Source: Propioniciclava soli (GTDB lineage Bacteria; Actinomycetota; Actinomycetes; Propionibacteriales; Propionibacteriaceae). From it: a stretch of DNA of 64,000 bases. Both the position numbers and the translations under genes were made by a program. The first letter of the stretch is position 1. Every line of letters begins with the position of its first letter. The notes beneath the pieces were generated by a model, which did no database searches, was not told where the DNA came from, and saw nothing but the letters and a program-made list of their open reading frames with translations. Shown here piece after piece: positions 1 through 8,142 of the stretch. The stretch covers positions 46,066 through 110,065 of the forward strand of contig NZ_JACYOT010000018.1 of assembly GCF_014858005.1 (NCBI RefSeq), in the 5' to 3' direction.

Positions 1-1
1 C

Positions 2-772
2 GACGTGCGCTGGCCCAGCCTGGCGACCGCCGACCTGGGCGGCTGGACGACCGTCGAGGTCATCCCGCGCGGCAAGCACATCCTGCATCGCCTCCGCTCC
101 CCGCAGGGGGCGACGTGGACGCTGCACTCCCACCTCCGCATGGACGGAACGTGGCGCGTCGCCCCCGCCCGCGCCAAGCGCCCCACCGGCCACCGCGTCC
201 GGGTGCTGCTCGGCACCACCAGGGTCACCGCCGCCGGCTCCAGCCTCGGCATGCTCGACCTCGTGCCCACGGGAGAGGAACGCCGCCTCGTCGGCCATCT
301 CGGGCCCGACCTGCTCGGCCCCGACTGGGACGCCGCGCGCGCCGTCGCCAACCTCCGCGCCGACGGTGGGCCGCTCGGCCCCGCGCTGCTCGACCAGCGC
401 CACCTGGCCGGCATCGGCACCCTGTGGGCCGCGGAGTCGCTCTTCGCCGAGCGCCGCCACCCGCTCACCCCGGTGGCCGAGCTCACCGACGCCGACCTGC
501 TCGCGCTCGTCGAGCGCGCCCGCGTGCTGATGGAGCGCAGCCTCGTCACCGGCCGGGGCTCGGAGCAGAACGGTCCGCGCGCCCCCGTCGGCGGGGAGCG
601 CTACCGGCCCAGCCCCGACCGGCAGGGGGCCGGAGAGACGTTCCACGCCTTCGCCCGCGTCGGGCGTCCCTGCCACCGGTGCGGCACGCCGATCGCCCAG
701 CTGGACGCCGGCCCGCGCGCCCAGGAGCGCGGGTTCTCGTTCTGCCCGGTCTGTCAGCCGGCGACCGGTTGA
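2..772 (+). CDS. nei: Fpg/Nei-family DNA glycosylase, 5' end missing
   Basis: Base-excision repair DNA glycosylase/AP lyase of the endonuclease VIII (Nei) type, acting on oxidised bases. The gene runs in from the left edge, so the amino-terminal catalytic Pro-Glu and about 25-30 codons are outside the window; a GTG at base 5 is only the first internal start-like codon. Visible family features are RGKHIL in the N-terminal beta sandwich, the helix-two-turn-helix segment LLDQRHLAGIGTLWAAE in the middle, and a C-terminal zinc finger made of CHRCG and FCPVC. The 3' end overlaps the convergent hydroxylase gene by 19 bases. The family call is firm; Nei versus Fpg substrate preference is inferred from the overall pattern. 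Confidence 0.88.
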   Translation, partial: DVRWPSLATADLGGWTTVEVIPRGKHILHRLRSPQGATWTLHSHLRMDGTWRVAPARAKRPTGHRVRVLLGTTRVTAAGSSLGMLDLVPTGEERRLVGHLGPDLLGPDWDAARAVANLRADGGPLGPALLDQRHLAGIGTLWAAESLFAERRHPLTPVAELTDADLLALVERARVLMERSLVTGRGSEQNGPRAPVGGERYRPSPDRQGAGETFHAFARVGRPCHRCGTPIAQLDAGPRAQERGFSFCPVCQPATG

Positions 773-2121
773 GCCGTGCGGCCGGAGGCGAGGGGGATCG
801 GGACGAACATCTCCGGTTCCTCCTCCGGCACCAGCGCGGTCGGCCCCCACACCCAGTCGGTGAAGGCCCAGTCGTGCGGATCGATCGTGTCGAGCACCGC
901 GTTGCGCTGCAGGCGCTCCTCATTGTGCAGGTGCCAGAGCTCTCCCCAGACCCGGCCGGTCTGCAGGATCCGGCGGCAGTGCTCCGGCCGCACCGCGTCG
1001 TAGGCGGTCAGCACGGCGTCCCAGTCCACGGCACCGGACGCGTCCCGCTGGCGCCGCACGTGCTGGCCGAGCACCCAGCCGTCCTCGATCGCCATGATCG
1101 CACCCTGGGCCATGTACTGCAGCGGCGGGTGGGCGGCGTCGCCGAGCAGCGCGATGCGGCCGGTGACCCACGTCATGATGGGGTTGCGGTCGAACATGCG
1201 CCACCACCGGTCGCGCCACATGAGCGGCAACCCCTTCTGCACCGCCGCGCAGGTGCCCGTGAAGGCGGCGTCCAGCTCGTCGGGCGTGCCCCAGTCCTCC
1301 TCACCGGCCAGCGCCTTGGGCGACTCGAAGACGGCCACCTGGTTGAACATCTCCCCGGCACGCAGGCCGTACTGCACGAAGTGGCAGCCGGGCCCGATGT
1401 AGACCTGCACGGCCTGCTCGTCGATCCCGTTGTCGCGCGCCTGATCGATGGGCACCGCGCCGCGATAGGCGACGTAGGCGGAGTTCACCGGCTCATCGTC
1501 GACCAGCAGCTTGCGTGCGATCGAGTGCAACCCGTCCGCGGCGATCACCACGTCGGCCTCGTCACTCGAGCCGTCGTCGAACGTGACGCGCGCGCCGACC
1601 GCCGTCGTGGCGTAGTCGACGCAGCGGACGCCGCCGTGCAGCTCCACGCCGAGCGCCTGGGCCGCGCGCAGGAAGACGCCGTGCAGGTCGGAGCGGTGGA
1701 TCACCATGTAGGGGTACCCGTAGCGTTCCTCGACTTTCCGCAGGTCGAGTGTCAGCAGCGCCCGGGCGTCGAGGGCGTCGCGCATCACCATCCGCTCGGG
1801 CAGGACGCCGAGGCGCTTGGCCTCCTCCAACAACCCCATCTGGTCGAGGATGCGGGTGCAGTTCGACGCGATCTGCATGCCCGCACCGACCTCTCCGAAG
1901 GCGCGCTGGCGCTCGTACACCTTGACGCGCAGCCCGGCCTGGGTGAGGTTCACCGCGGTGGAGAGCCCGCCGATGCCGCCGCCGATGATGATGACGTCGG
2001 CGCGCTGGCCGGAGGTGAACTCGGCGACCTCGGTGCCCTCCCGCCGGGCGGTCTCGTCCCCGGCGGGCGGCGCACCGGCCGGAGGGGTGGCGGCCGTGCG
2101 GGAGTTGGCTTCGTTGCTCAT
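754..2121 (-). CDS. FAD monooxygenase, probable 3-hydroxybenzoate 6-hydroxylase
   Basis: A 455-residue class A flavoprotein monooxygenase predicted to convert 3-hydroxybenzoate to gentisate with NAD(P)H and O2. The FAD-binding GGGIGG lies near residue 48 after a poorly conserved 40-residue leader. DGLHS is mid-protein, and the second FAD motif GDAAHPPLQYMAQG is in the C-terminal third. The ATG at 2121 is preceded by a strong AGGAGG ribosome site, so the longer upstream reading is not needed. It is the last gene of a co-directional set with gentisate dioxygenase, fumarylpyruvate hydrolase and maleylpyruvate isomerase. That context selects 3-hydroxybenzoate over salicylate as the likely substrate; salicylate 5-hydroxylation is multi-component and does not fit. 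Fusion, truncation or lost motifs are not seen. Confidence 0.87.
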   Translation of the reverse strand: MSNEANSRTAATPPAGAPPAGDETARREGTEVAEFTSGQRADVIIIGGGIGGLSTAVNLTQAGLRVKVYERQRAFGEVGAGMQIASNCTRILDQMGLLEEAKRLGVLPERMVMRDALDARALLTLDLRKVEERYGYPYMVIHRSDLHGVFLRAAQALGVELHGGVRCVDYATTAVGARVTFDDGSSDEADVVIAADGLHSIARKLLVDDEPVNSAYVAYRGAVPIDQARDNGIDEQAVQVYIGPGCHFVQYGLRAGEMFNQVAVFESPKALAGEEDWGTPDELDAAFTGTCAAVQKGLPLMWRDRWWRMFDRNPIMTWVTGRIALLGDAAHPPLQYMAQGAIMAIEDGWVLGQHVRRQRDASGAVDWDAVLTAYDAVRPEHCRRILQTGRVWGELWHLHNEERLQRNAVLDTIDPHDWAFTDWVWGPTALVPEEEPEMFVPIPLASGRTAQPVAG

Positions 2122-2179
2122 GGACTCCTCCTGTGTTCGTTCGTGGATGACGCGTGCGTGTCGGGTGGTTCGGGTCGGC

Positions 2180-2893
2180 TCACAGCCAGGGCCCCAGCTC
2201 GGGGACGCCGCCGCCGTCGGTGGTGAGGCCGGCGTGGTCACGGCCGGCGAGGTACGCCGCGATCTGCGCCAGCGGCCCGCGCACGGTGACCGGATCGCCG
2301 TCCCCGGCCAGTTCCCACCGCTGGTCGGCATCGGTAGGCGCCACGTGCAGCGCAGGGCCCGAGCCGCCGCGCTTGGCGACGATGTCGTCCACGAGCGCGC
2401 CCAGGAAGTCGGCCGGCAGGTCGGCGAACGTCACGTCGCCGCCCAGGTCGACGGCGTGCACCATGACCTCCCGCGCGCGCAGCCACGGCGTCTCGGACGC
2501 CGGCAGCGTCCGCCCCCGCGCGGTGCGCACCTCGGCGCTCCACGTGGCGTCGTCGAAGGCGTCCCAGTCGGACGCCAGCGCCGCGGCGGAGGCGTCCAGC
2601 CACGCCACCAGGTCGGCGGCGGAGCGCTGCGCACCCGCCTCGATGTCGGCGTTGCGCTGCTCCGGTGAGGTGTACATCGGCGTCTCGACGCCGGTGCGGG
2701 CCCACGTGGCGAGGTTGCGCAGCGCCTCGGCATTGGCGGCCACGTGGGCCACGAGGTGTTTGCGGCTCCACCCCTGCAGCGCACTGGGCTCGGCGAGGGT
2801 GGCGTCGTCGGGGGCGAGTGAGCGCAGGGCACGCCGGACGAGGTCCGTGCCCTGCGCCGCCCAGCGGCGGCCGTCGGCCGGGGTGCGGTTCAT
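2180..2893 (-). CDS. Maleylpyruvate isomerase, mycothiol-dependent type
   Basis: A 237-residue DinB-fold protein of the MDMPI family, expected to isomerise maleylpyruvate to fumarylpyruvate using mycothiol. The N-terminal signature GWSRKHLVAHVAANAEALR (from residue 41) supplies the first metal-ligand histidine, and REVMVHAVDLGG supplies the Glu-x3-His pair. These three positions are zinc ligands in characterised actinobacterial enzymes. Its start overlaps the stop of the fumarylpyruvate hydrolase gene by four bases (ATGA), implying translational coupling. A mycothiol-dependent isomerase, rather than the glutathione type, supports an actinobacterial host. It sits exactly where the ring-cleavage product must be processed, between dioxygenase/hydrolase and hydroxylase genes. 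Confidence 0.88.
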   Translation of the reverse strand: MNRTPADGRRWAAQGTDLVRRALRSLAPDDATLAEPSALQGWSRKHLVAHVAANAEALRNLATWARTGVETPMYTSPEQRNADIEAGAQRSAADLVAWLDASAAALASDWDAFDDATWSAEVRTARGRTLPASETPWLRAREVMVHAVDLGGDVTFADLPADFLGALVDDIVAKRGGSGPALHVAPTDADQRWELAGDGDPVTVRGPLAQIAAYLAGRDHAGLTTDGGGVPELGPWL

Positions 2894-3717
2894 CCCGCCA
2901 CCACCTCGTTGGAGACCGAGCCGATGCCCTCGATCGTGCAGGTCACCGTCTGCCCGGCAGCGAGGTAGACGGGCGGTTTGCGGGCGTGGCCGACCCCGCC
3001 GGGGGTGCCCGAGGCGATGAGATCGCCCGGGTTGAGCCGGATCATCGTCGACACGTACTCCACCAGCGCCACCGGGTCGAACACCAGGTCGCCCGTGGTG
3101 TCGGACTGCATGGTCTGGCCGTCCACCTCCGTGGAGATCGCGAGGGCCGGGCGGACGCCGCCCACCTCGTCCGGCGTCACCAGCACGGGGCCGACCGGGG
3201 TGGTGGAGTCGAAGTTCTTGCCCTGGGTCCACTCACGGGTGCGGAACTGCCAGTCGCGGCACGTGATGTCGTTCATCACGGTGAACCCCGCGATCGCCGC
3301 CTCCGCCTCCGCGCCGGACGCCCGACGCACCGGCTTGCCGATGACGACGACCAGCTCGGCCTCCCAGTCGAACTCCTGCGTCTCCTCGGGCCGCACGATC
3401 GGGTCGTGGGCGCCGATGAGGGTGTCGGCGAATTTCGGGAACAGCGTCGGGTGCTCCGGCAGGGGGCGTCCCATCTCGGTGATGTGGGTGGCGTAGTTCA
3501 GCCCCACGCACACCACCTTGGAGGGGTGGCCGATGAGGGTGGCGTACTCGGCGTCGGACGCCGAGCCGATCACCGCGGACGCCGCTGCGGCGGCGTCCGC
3601 CCAGTCGTCTCGGGCGAGGAAGTCGCCCAGGTCGGCTGCGCCGAGGTCGATCAGGTGGTCGGCGTCCACGCGGACCGCGCGGGTGCCGTCGGGCGTGCGT
3701 ATCGTGGCGAGCTTCAT
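2890..3717 (-). CDS. Fumarylacetoacetate hydrolase family protein, probable fumarylpyruvate hydrolase
   Basis: A 275-residue FAH-family hydrolase predicted to split fumarylpyruvate into fumarate and pyruvate, the last gentisate-pathway step. The N-terminal part ends before VCVGLNYATHITEMG, the start of the catalytic fold. Acidic metal ligands sit in EAELVVVIGKP, a later conserved segment is GKNFDSTTPVGPVL, and the C-terminal signature is SGTPGGVGHARKPP. The ATG at 3717 shares its A with the stop of the gentisate dioxygenase gene (TGATG). Upstream in-frame codons would extend it into that gene and have no homology-like sequence. Substrate assignment comes from the operon; the fold itself also serves other acylpyruvates. 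Confidence 0.9.
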   Translation of the reverse strand: MKLATIRTPDGTRAVRVDADHLIDLGAADLGDFLARDDWADAAAAASAVIGSASDAEYATLIGHPSKVVCVGLNYATHITEMGRPLPEHPTLFPKFADTLIGAHDPIVRPEETQEFDWEAELVVVIGKPVRRASGAEAEAAIAGFTVMNDITCRDWQFRTREWTQGKNFDSTTPVGPVLVTPDEVGGVRPALAISTEVDGQTMQSDTTGDLVFDPVALVEYVSTMIRLNPGDLIASGTPGGVGHARKPPVYLAAGQTVTCTIEGIGSVSNEVVAG

Positions 3718-4853
3718 CAGTTCTTCTCCACCTCGACGCGGGCCAGGTCCAACTTCTCGAAGATGGGGCAATCGGAGAATCGGAACAGGTCGAGGTGGCC
3801 CGAGTCGGAGCCGTCCTGGCCGGCGTCCGCCTGCGCGGAGAACGGCACCCAGCTCGGCACGACGAACATGTCACCGCGCTCGACGTTCCAGTGGGAGTCG
3901 CCGATGGTGACCGAGCCGGCCCCGTCGAACACCTGGAACACCGATGAGCCGGTCTCCTTCAGCGGTGCCGTCTCGCTCCCGGCCGCGATCCGGTGGAACT
4001 CGGTGCGGATCGTCGGCAGCACGTCCAGCCCCGTGTTCGGGTTGGTGTAGCGGACGGCGGCGTGGCCCGGCTCGACCGTCACCGCGTGGCCGGCTTTCTC
4101 GAGCTGGAGTTGGTCACGCAAGGCGGCGTCGGTGAATTCCCACCGGTAGGCCAGCAGCGGCGACTTGGGGGTCGGGCCGACGAAGCTGAGCGGGGTGAGG
4201 CCGGGGCGTCCCCACAGCATCTCGGCGCGGGAGACGTCCGGGGTCTCGAGGGCGTCCAGCTCCTCGGGGCCGAACTCGAAGAAGGTCGACTCGATCTCGT
4301 ACTGGAACGGGATGTCGAGGCCGTCGATCCACGCCATCGAGTGCTGAGAGGGGTTCTGGTGGGCGTGCCACGCCCAGCCGCCCTGGGGCAGGAAGTCGCC
4401 GCGGCGCATCGGCACCGGGTCGGAGTTGACGACCGTCCAGACGCCCTCACCCTCCACGACGAACCGGAAGGCGTTCTGGGTGTGGCGGTGGTAGGGGGCG
4501 ATCTCCTCGGGGCACAGGTACTGGATGGCGGCCCACAGCGTCGGGGTGGCGTACGGGCGTCCGCCGAGGGTCGGGTTGGCCAGGGCGATCGCCCGGCGCT
4601 CGCCGCCGCGGCCGACCGCGACGATCTCGCCGGCCTTCTCGGCCAGCTTGATGAGGTTCTGCCACCGCCACAGGTGGGGCGCGGCCTTGCTCATCGGGTG
4701 GAACGGCATGAGGTCGCCGATCTCGTACCACAGCGGAATCAGCATCTCCTCGGAGAAGCCGCGGTAGAGCTCGACCAGCTCCGGGGTCACCGGGGGCTGG
4801 TTGGGCGCGTCCTTCGCCTCGAGCCGGACGGGGGTCGGGTGCGTGTTGGGCAT
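3717..4853 (-). CDS. Gentisate 1,2-dioxygenase
   Basis: A 378-residue bicupin dioxygenase that opens gentisate to maleylpyruvate with Fe(II) and O2. The first cupin holds the metal-binding pattern PYHRHTQNAFRFVVEG, followed by RRGDFLPQGGWAWHAH with the third histidine. The second, C-terminal cupin (around SSVFQVFDGAGSVTIG and WVPFSAQAD) has lost the His pattern, as is usual in this family. Length matches known gentisate dioxygenases. The ATG at 4853 has an AGGGAG ribosome site about ten bases upstream. Its stop overlaps the next gene's start by one base. Co-transcription with the transporter upstream is likely (58-base gap). Confidence 0.93.
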   Translation of the reverse strand: MPNTHPTPVRLEAKDAPNQPPVTPELVELYRGFSEEMLIPLWYEIGDLMPFHPMSKAAPHLWRWQNLIKLAEKAGEIVAVGRGGERRAIALANPTLGGRPYATPTLWAAIQYLCPEEIAPYHRHTQNAFRFVVEGEGVWTVVNSDPVPMRRGDFLPQGGWAWHAHQNPSQHSMAWIDGLDIPFQYEIESTFFEFGPEELDALETPDVSRAEMLWGRPGLTPLSFVGPTPKSPLLAYRWEFTDAALRDQLQLEKAGHAVTVEPGHAAVRYTNPNTGLDVLPTIRTEFHRIAAGSETAPLKETGSSVFQVFDGAGSVTIGDSHWNVERGDMFVVPSWVPFSAQADAGQDGSDSGHLDLFRFSDCPIFEKLDLARVEVEKN

Positions 4854-4911
4854 GTCTGGAAACTCCCTTGACTTCGGTGGTGTGCGGTGGGGTGCCGTGG
4901 GTTGAGGTGTG

Positions 4912-6303
4912 TCAGTGGCCGATGACCGGGCCGGAGGGCTTCTCCGAGGTCGGGCGCGAGACGGCCAGGGTGATGAGCAGGGTGAGGGCCGCGAGGGCGG
5001 CGGCGACGGCGAACATGATGAAGTTGCTGCTCGTGCCCTGGCTGACGTTGGCGCCGGCCAGCGTGACGAGGGCGCCGCCGAGAATCGGGGCGGTGATGGC
5101 GCCGATGCGTCCCATGCCGGTGCCGAAGCCGAGCGCGGAGCCGCGCAGGCTGGCCGGGTAGTGGCTCGCGATCGCGGCCAGCACGAGGCACTGGGTGCCG
5201 TGGGTGCCGATGCCGGCGAACACGAGGGCGAGGTTGGCCACGAGCGGGTCGCTCGGGTAGGTGAGGAGGAAGGCCAGGCCCAGGGCGGCCAGCGCCGCGG
5301 CGGCGATGCCGGACTTCAGGGGCCCGAAGCGGACGCCGGCCCACGCGGTGGCCACCGAGCCGATGACGGCACCGATGTTGAGGCTGAGCAGGAACAACAG
5401 CGGGTTGAACATCAGCGTGCGGTAGTGCGGGTCGGCACCCATCAGCTTGGGCAGCCAGGTGCCGAGGCCGTACCAGGTGAACAGCGTGAAGATGGACGCG
5501 AGCGCGAACATCACGCTCGCGAGGGCCCACCGCTGGGAGAACAGGGCGCGCAGGCCGCGGGGGCGCGGCGAGGTGGATCCAGCCTCCGCCTCGGTCGGCG
5601 TCTCGGCGTGGGCGGCGACGACCTCCTCGAGGGTGTGGTCGACGCCCCAGGCGGAGGCGATGCGCCGGGCCTCGTCCTCGCGGCCGCGGGCGCGTAGCCA
5701 GGACGGCGACTCGGGCATGATCCAGGCGGCGACGGCGAGGATGACGAATCCGACACCGGCCAGGGCGTACATGGTGCGCCAGCCCGGCTCGGGCAGCATG
5801 ACCAGGCCGAGCAGAGCGGCGATCGAGCCGCCGATGGGGATGCCGGACATCATGACCGTCGAGACGAAGGAGCGCTTGCGGGCCGAGACGAACTCGGCCG
5901 TGATCGCGTTGGCCGACGGCACGAGGCCGCCGAGACCGATGCCGGCGAGGAACCGGAACACCCCGAACATCTCCTTGTTCACGGCGAAGAAGATCGCCAC
6001 GGTGAACACCGTGAAGACCAGCCCGCAGGCCAGCACGGTCTTCTTGCGGCCCAGCCGGTCGGCGATGTCGCCGGCGCCCAGGGCGCCGAACAGGGCGCCC
6101 ACGAACACGAGCGATCCCATGAAGCCGGCCTCGGTGGGGTTGAGGTTCCAACCCGGCTCCGTGATGGCCATGATGGTCGGCAGCGTGGTGCCGTACACGA
6201 TGAGGTCGTAGCCGTCGAGGACCACGATGAGCCAGCACAGGGCGATGACCAGCCAGGCGGGCTTGGTACGCGTACCGCGACGCGTAGACAGCGTTGTCGT
6301 CAT
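4912..6303 (-). CDS. MFS transporter, aromatic acid:H+ symporter (AAHS) type
   Basis: A 463-residue major facilitator with about 12 hydrophobic segments, predicted to import 3-hydroxybenzoate or gentisate by proton symport. In TM1 it carries DGYDLIVYGTTLP, the acidic signature of the PcaK/BenK family. The cytoplasmic loop motif GDIADRLGRKK follows TM2, and a long central loop near residue 230 is rich in Glu and Pro. It is the first gene of the catabolic operon, directly divergent from the IclR-type regulator; the 87-base gap holds a 15-base dyad that is a likely operator. The ribosome site before 6303 is weak. Substrate is inferred from neighbours only. Confidence 0.9.
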   Translation of the reverse strand: MTTTLSTRRGTRTKPAWLVIALCWLIVVLDGYDLIVYGTTLPTIMAITEPGWNLNPTEAGFMGSLVFVGALFGALGAGDIADRLGRKKTVLACGLVFTVFTVAIFFAVNKEMFGVFRFLAGIGLGGLVPSANAITAEFVSARKRSFVSTVMMSGIPIGGSIAALLGLVMLPEPGWRTMYALAGVGFVILAVAAWIMPESPSWLRARGREDEARRIASAWGVDHTLEEVVAAHAETPTEAEAGSTSPRPRGLRALFSQRWALASVMFALASIFTLFTWYGLGTWLPKLMGADPHYRTLMFNPLLFLLSLNIGAVIGSVATAWAGVRFGPLKSGIAAAALAALGLAFLLTYPSDPLVANLALVFAGIGTHGTQCLVLAAIASHYPASLRGSALGFGTGMGRIGAITAPILGGALVTLAGANVSQGTSSNFIMFAVAAALAALTLLITLAVSRPTSEKPSGPVIGH

Positions 6304-6345
6304 GGCGGAAACAGTGCGGCAGGGCGCCGCGGCGGCGGAACAGTT

Positions 6346-6360
6346 TTCTGCAAGACAGAA
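6346..6360. promoter_or_regulatory. Candidate IclR operator, dyad TTCTG-N5-CAGAA
   Basis: A perfect 5-5-5 dyad with arms TTCTG and CAGAA around CAAGA, between the divergent transporter (starts 6303) and regulator (starts 6391) genes. Size and symmetry match the roughly 15-bp operators bound by IclR-family proteins. The position would let one site control both directions. Function is inferred. Confidence 0.55.
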
Positions 6361-6390
6361 TTGTGTGGTCGGATCGTGAGAAGATGCGCC

Positions 6391-7167
6391 ATGCCGCAGC
6401 CCGCCCGCACCGTGAAGGAGCGGCCCCCGTACGCGATCGCGAGCGTTGACCACGCGCTGCGTCTGGCGGCCCTGCTGCAGCTCGAGGGACTCGTCACGGT
6501 GACGGACGCCGCCGCGCACCTGGGCGTCGCGCCGAGCACCGCCCACCGCCTCCTGGCCATGCTCGTCTACCGCGACTTCGCGACCCGCGAGGGCCGCGGC
6601 TACCGCGTCGGGCCGGTGCTCGCGTCCGTCGGCCGGGCCCAGGGGGGCACCGGACGCCTCCGCACGGCCGCCCTGCCACGCATGGTGCGGCTCATGGAAA
6701 CCTTTGAGGAGACCGCGACGCTCACGGTTCGTACGGGTCGGCTCGTCCGGTTCGTCGCCGAGGTGGAGTGCGAGCGGACGCTGCGGGTCGGCCACCGCAC
6801 GGGGATGGTGTTCCCCGCGCACCGCACCTCGGGCGGCCTGGCGCTGCTGGCGGAACTCTCCGACGACGCGGTGGAGGAGCTGTACGACCAGGCCGCCGAC
6901 GACGAGGAGAAGCCGGATCTGGCTTTGCTGCTCACGCGGCTGGCCTCCGTGCGCGAGCAGGGGTTCGCCCTGAACAAGGGTCTGTCCGAGCGGGGTGTAC
7001 TCGCCATTGGCCACGCCGTGCACGGGGCGGACGGCGTCGCGGTCGCGTCCCTGGGGTTGGCGATGCCGGCCAGCCGCTTCGAGCCGCGGCTCGTGCGACC
7101 CATGGTGGCCGCCCTGCGCGCGGGAGCCCGGGAGATCCAGGCCCGGTTGGCCGAGGAACAGCACTGA
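6391..7167 (+). CDS. IclR-family transcriptional regulator of the gentisate operon
   Basis: A 258-residue IclR regulator. The N-terminal winged helix-turn-helix spans roughly residues 20-75 (TVTDAAAHLGVAPSTAHRLL). The C-terminal effector domain follows, with RVGHRTGMVFPAHRTSGG and the family-typical ending LNKGLSERGVLAIGHAVH. It is divergent from the 3-hydroxybenzoate/gentisate genes, with a dyad operator between them, so it is their probable aromatic-responsive regulator. Whether it activates or represses cannot be read from sequence. ATG 6391 is chosen; an in-frame TTG at 6361 would lie inside the operator region and adds no conserved residues. Confidence 0.88.
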   Translation: MPQPARTVKERPPYAIASVDHALRLAALLQLEGLVTVTDAAAHLGVAPSTAHRLLAMLVYRDFATREGRGYRVGPVLASVGRAQGGTGRLRTAALPRMVRLMETFEETATLTVRTGRLVRFVAEVECERTLRVGHRTGMVFPAHRTSGGLALLAELSDDAVEELYDQAADDEEKPDLALLLTRLASVREQGFALNKGLSERGVLAIGHAVHGADGVAVASLGLAMPASRFEPRLVRPMVAALRAGAREIQARLAEEQH

Positions 7168-7218
7168 CCCGCGGCACCCGGCTGGCCGAGGCGGCCCGGG
7201 CCCACGGGCTGAATCCGA

Positions 7219-8142
7219 TCACGCTGGGGTGACGGCGCCTCCATCCCGCAGCCGAGCCGTGTGGACCGGCGCCGGCTGGGGGAGCGACGCCGAGCAGGTG
7301 AGCTGGGCGGGCGGAGCGGACGCCACGTCGACCCGCACCCGGTGGGTGTGGCCCGCGGCGACCACCGCGACCTCCGCGCCGCCGGGGTCGCGCTGCAGCA
7401 CGCGTGAGGTCACGGCGCCCAACCGCCTCTCGGCGAGCTGGCGCCGCACCGCCGCCTCGGCTGCCTGCGCCACCCACGGCACGGTCGTGCGGCCGCGATG
7501 GTGCTCCAGCGACAGCCGCCCGGCGAGGTGCTCGGCCACGACGACCGGACCAGACTCCGGGGTCAGCCGGCCGTAGGCGTGGGCGTCCGGGAGGCAAAGG
7601 AGGTTGGCGGCGAAACGGTCGCCGCCGAGGTGGGACGACTCCCACACCTGCGCCGGCCACCGGTGCGCCAGCGCCGCGGCCAGCGGACGCCCGCGCTCGG
7701 CGCAGCAGGCGTCGTGGCGCCCGTGGGTGCACACGAGCAGGAGCGGTTCGTCCCAGCGCGGCAGGCCGACGCCGTCGGGCGTCCGCACCCCGGCGAGGTC
7801 CCAGTCCAGCAGCTCGGCCGGGTCGGCCACGCGCGTCGTCTCCACCCACCCGTGCGCCGCGTTCACCACGAACACCCGCCGGGGGCCCGGCTCACCGCGC
7901 CCGGGCCGGCGGATCAGCACCGGCCGGACGCCGAGCTCCCGCTCCCACGCCCTCAGCCGGCCGCGCACCTCGGGCGCCAACCGTCGGTTGCGGAGCACCG
8001 CGGGGCCCCACGGGCCCGGGTCCTCCAGCAGCACGAACCGCCCGACCGTGGACGCCGTTGCCGTCAGCGGCTCGGAGCGCGCCTCGCTCGCCGCCGCGCA
8101 ACGAAAGGGCTCCGGGGGTGCCGCGACGGCGTCCGGCGTCAC
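7219..8142 (-). CDS. Sucrase/ferredoxin-like (Suc_Fer) family protein
   Basis: A 307-residue protein of the Suc_Fer-like family, which has a thioredoxin-like ferredoxin fold. The signature CTHGRHDACCAERGRPL lies mid-protein and is followed by the conserved WESSHLGGDRFAANLLCLP and YGRL. The cysteines could hold a [2Fe-2S] cluster. The family is common in actinobacteria, but its biochemical role is not established. Here it is the third gene of an operon. Its start overlaps the stop of the JmjC-like oxygenase by four bases (ATGA), so it may donate electrons to, or otherwise serve, that iron enzyme. The link is inference from coupling. Confidence 0.8.
   Translation of the reverse strand: MTPDAVAAPPEPFRCAAASEARSEPLTATASTVGRFVLLEDPGPWGPAVLRNRRLAPEVRGRLRAWERELGVRPVLIRRPGRGEPGPRRVFVVNAAHGWVETTRVADPAELLDWDLAGVRTPDGVGLPRWDEPLLLVCTHGRHDACCAERGRPLAAALAHRWPAQVWESSHLGGDRFAANLLCLPDAHAYGRLTPESGPVVVAEHLAGRLSLEHHRGRTTVPWVAQAAEAAVRRQLAERRLGAVTSRVLQRDPGGAEVAVVAAGHTHRVRVDVASAPPAQLTCSASLPQPAPVHTARLRDGGAVTPA

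Noticed and set aside
115..2226. 703-codon open frame on the plus strand
   Set aside because: Pure Arg/Pro/Ala/His-rich translation opposite real genes on both strands (glycosylase and monooxygenase); no domain and no ribosome site.
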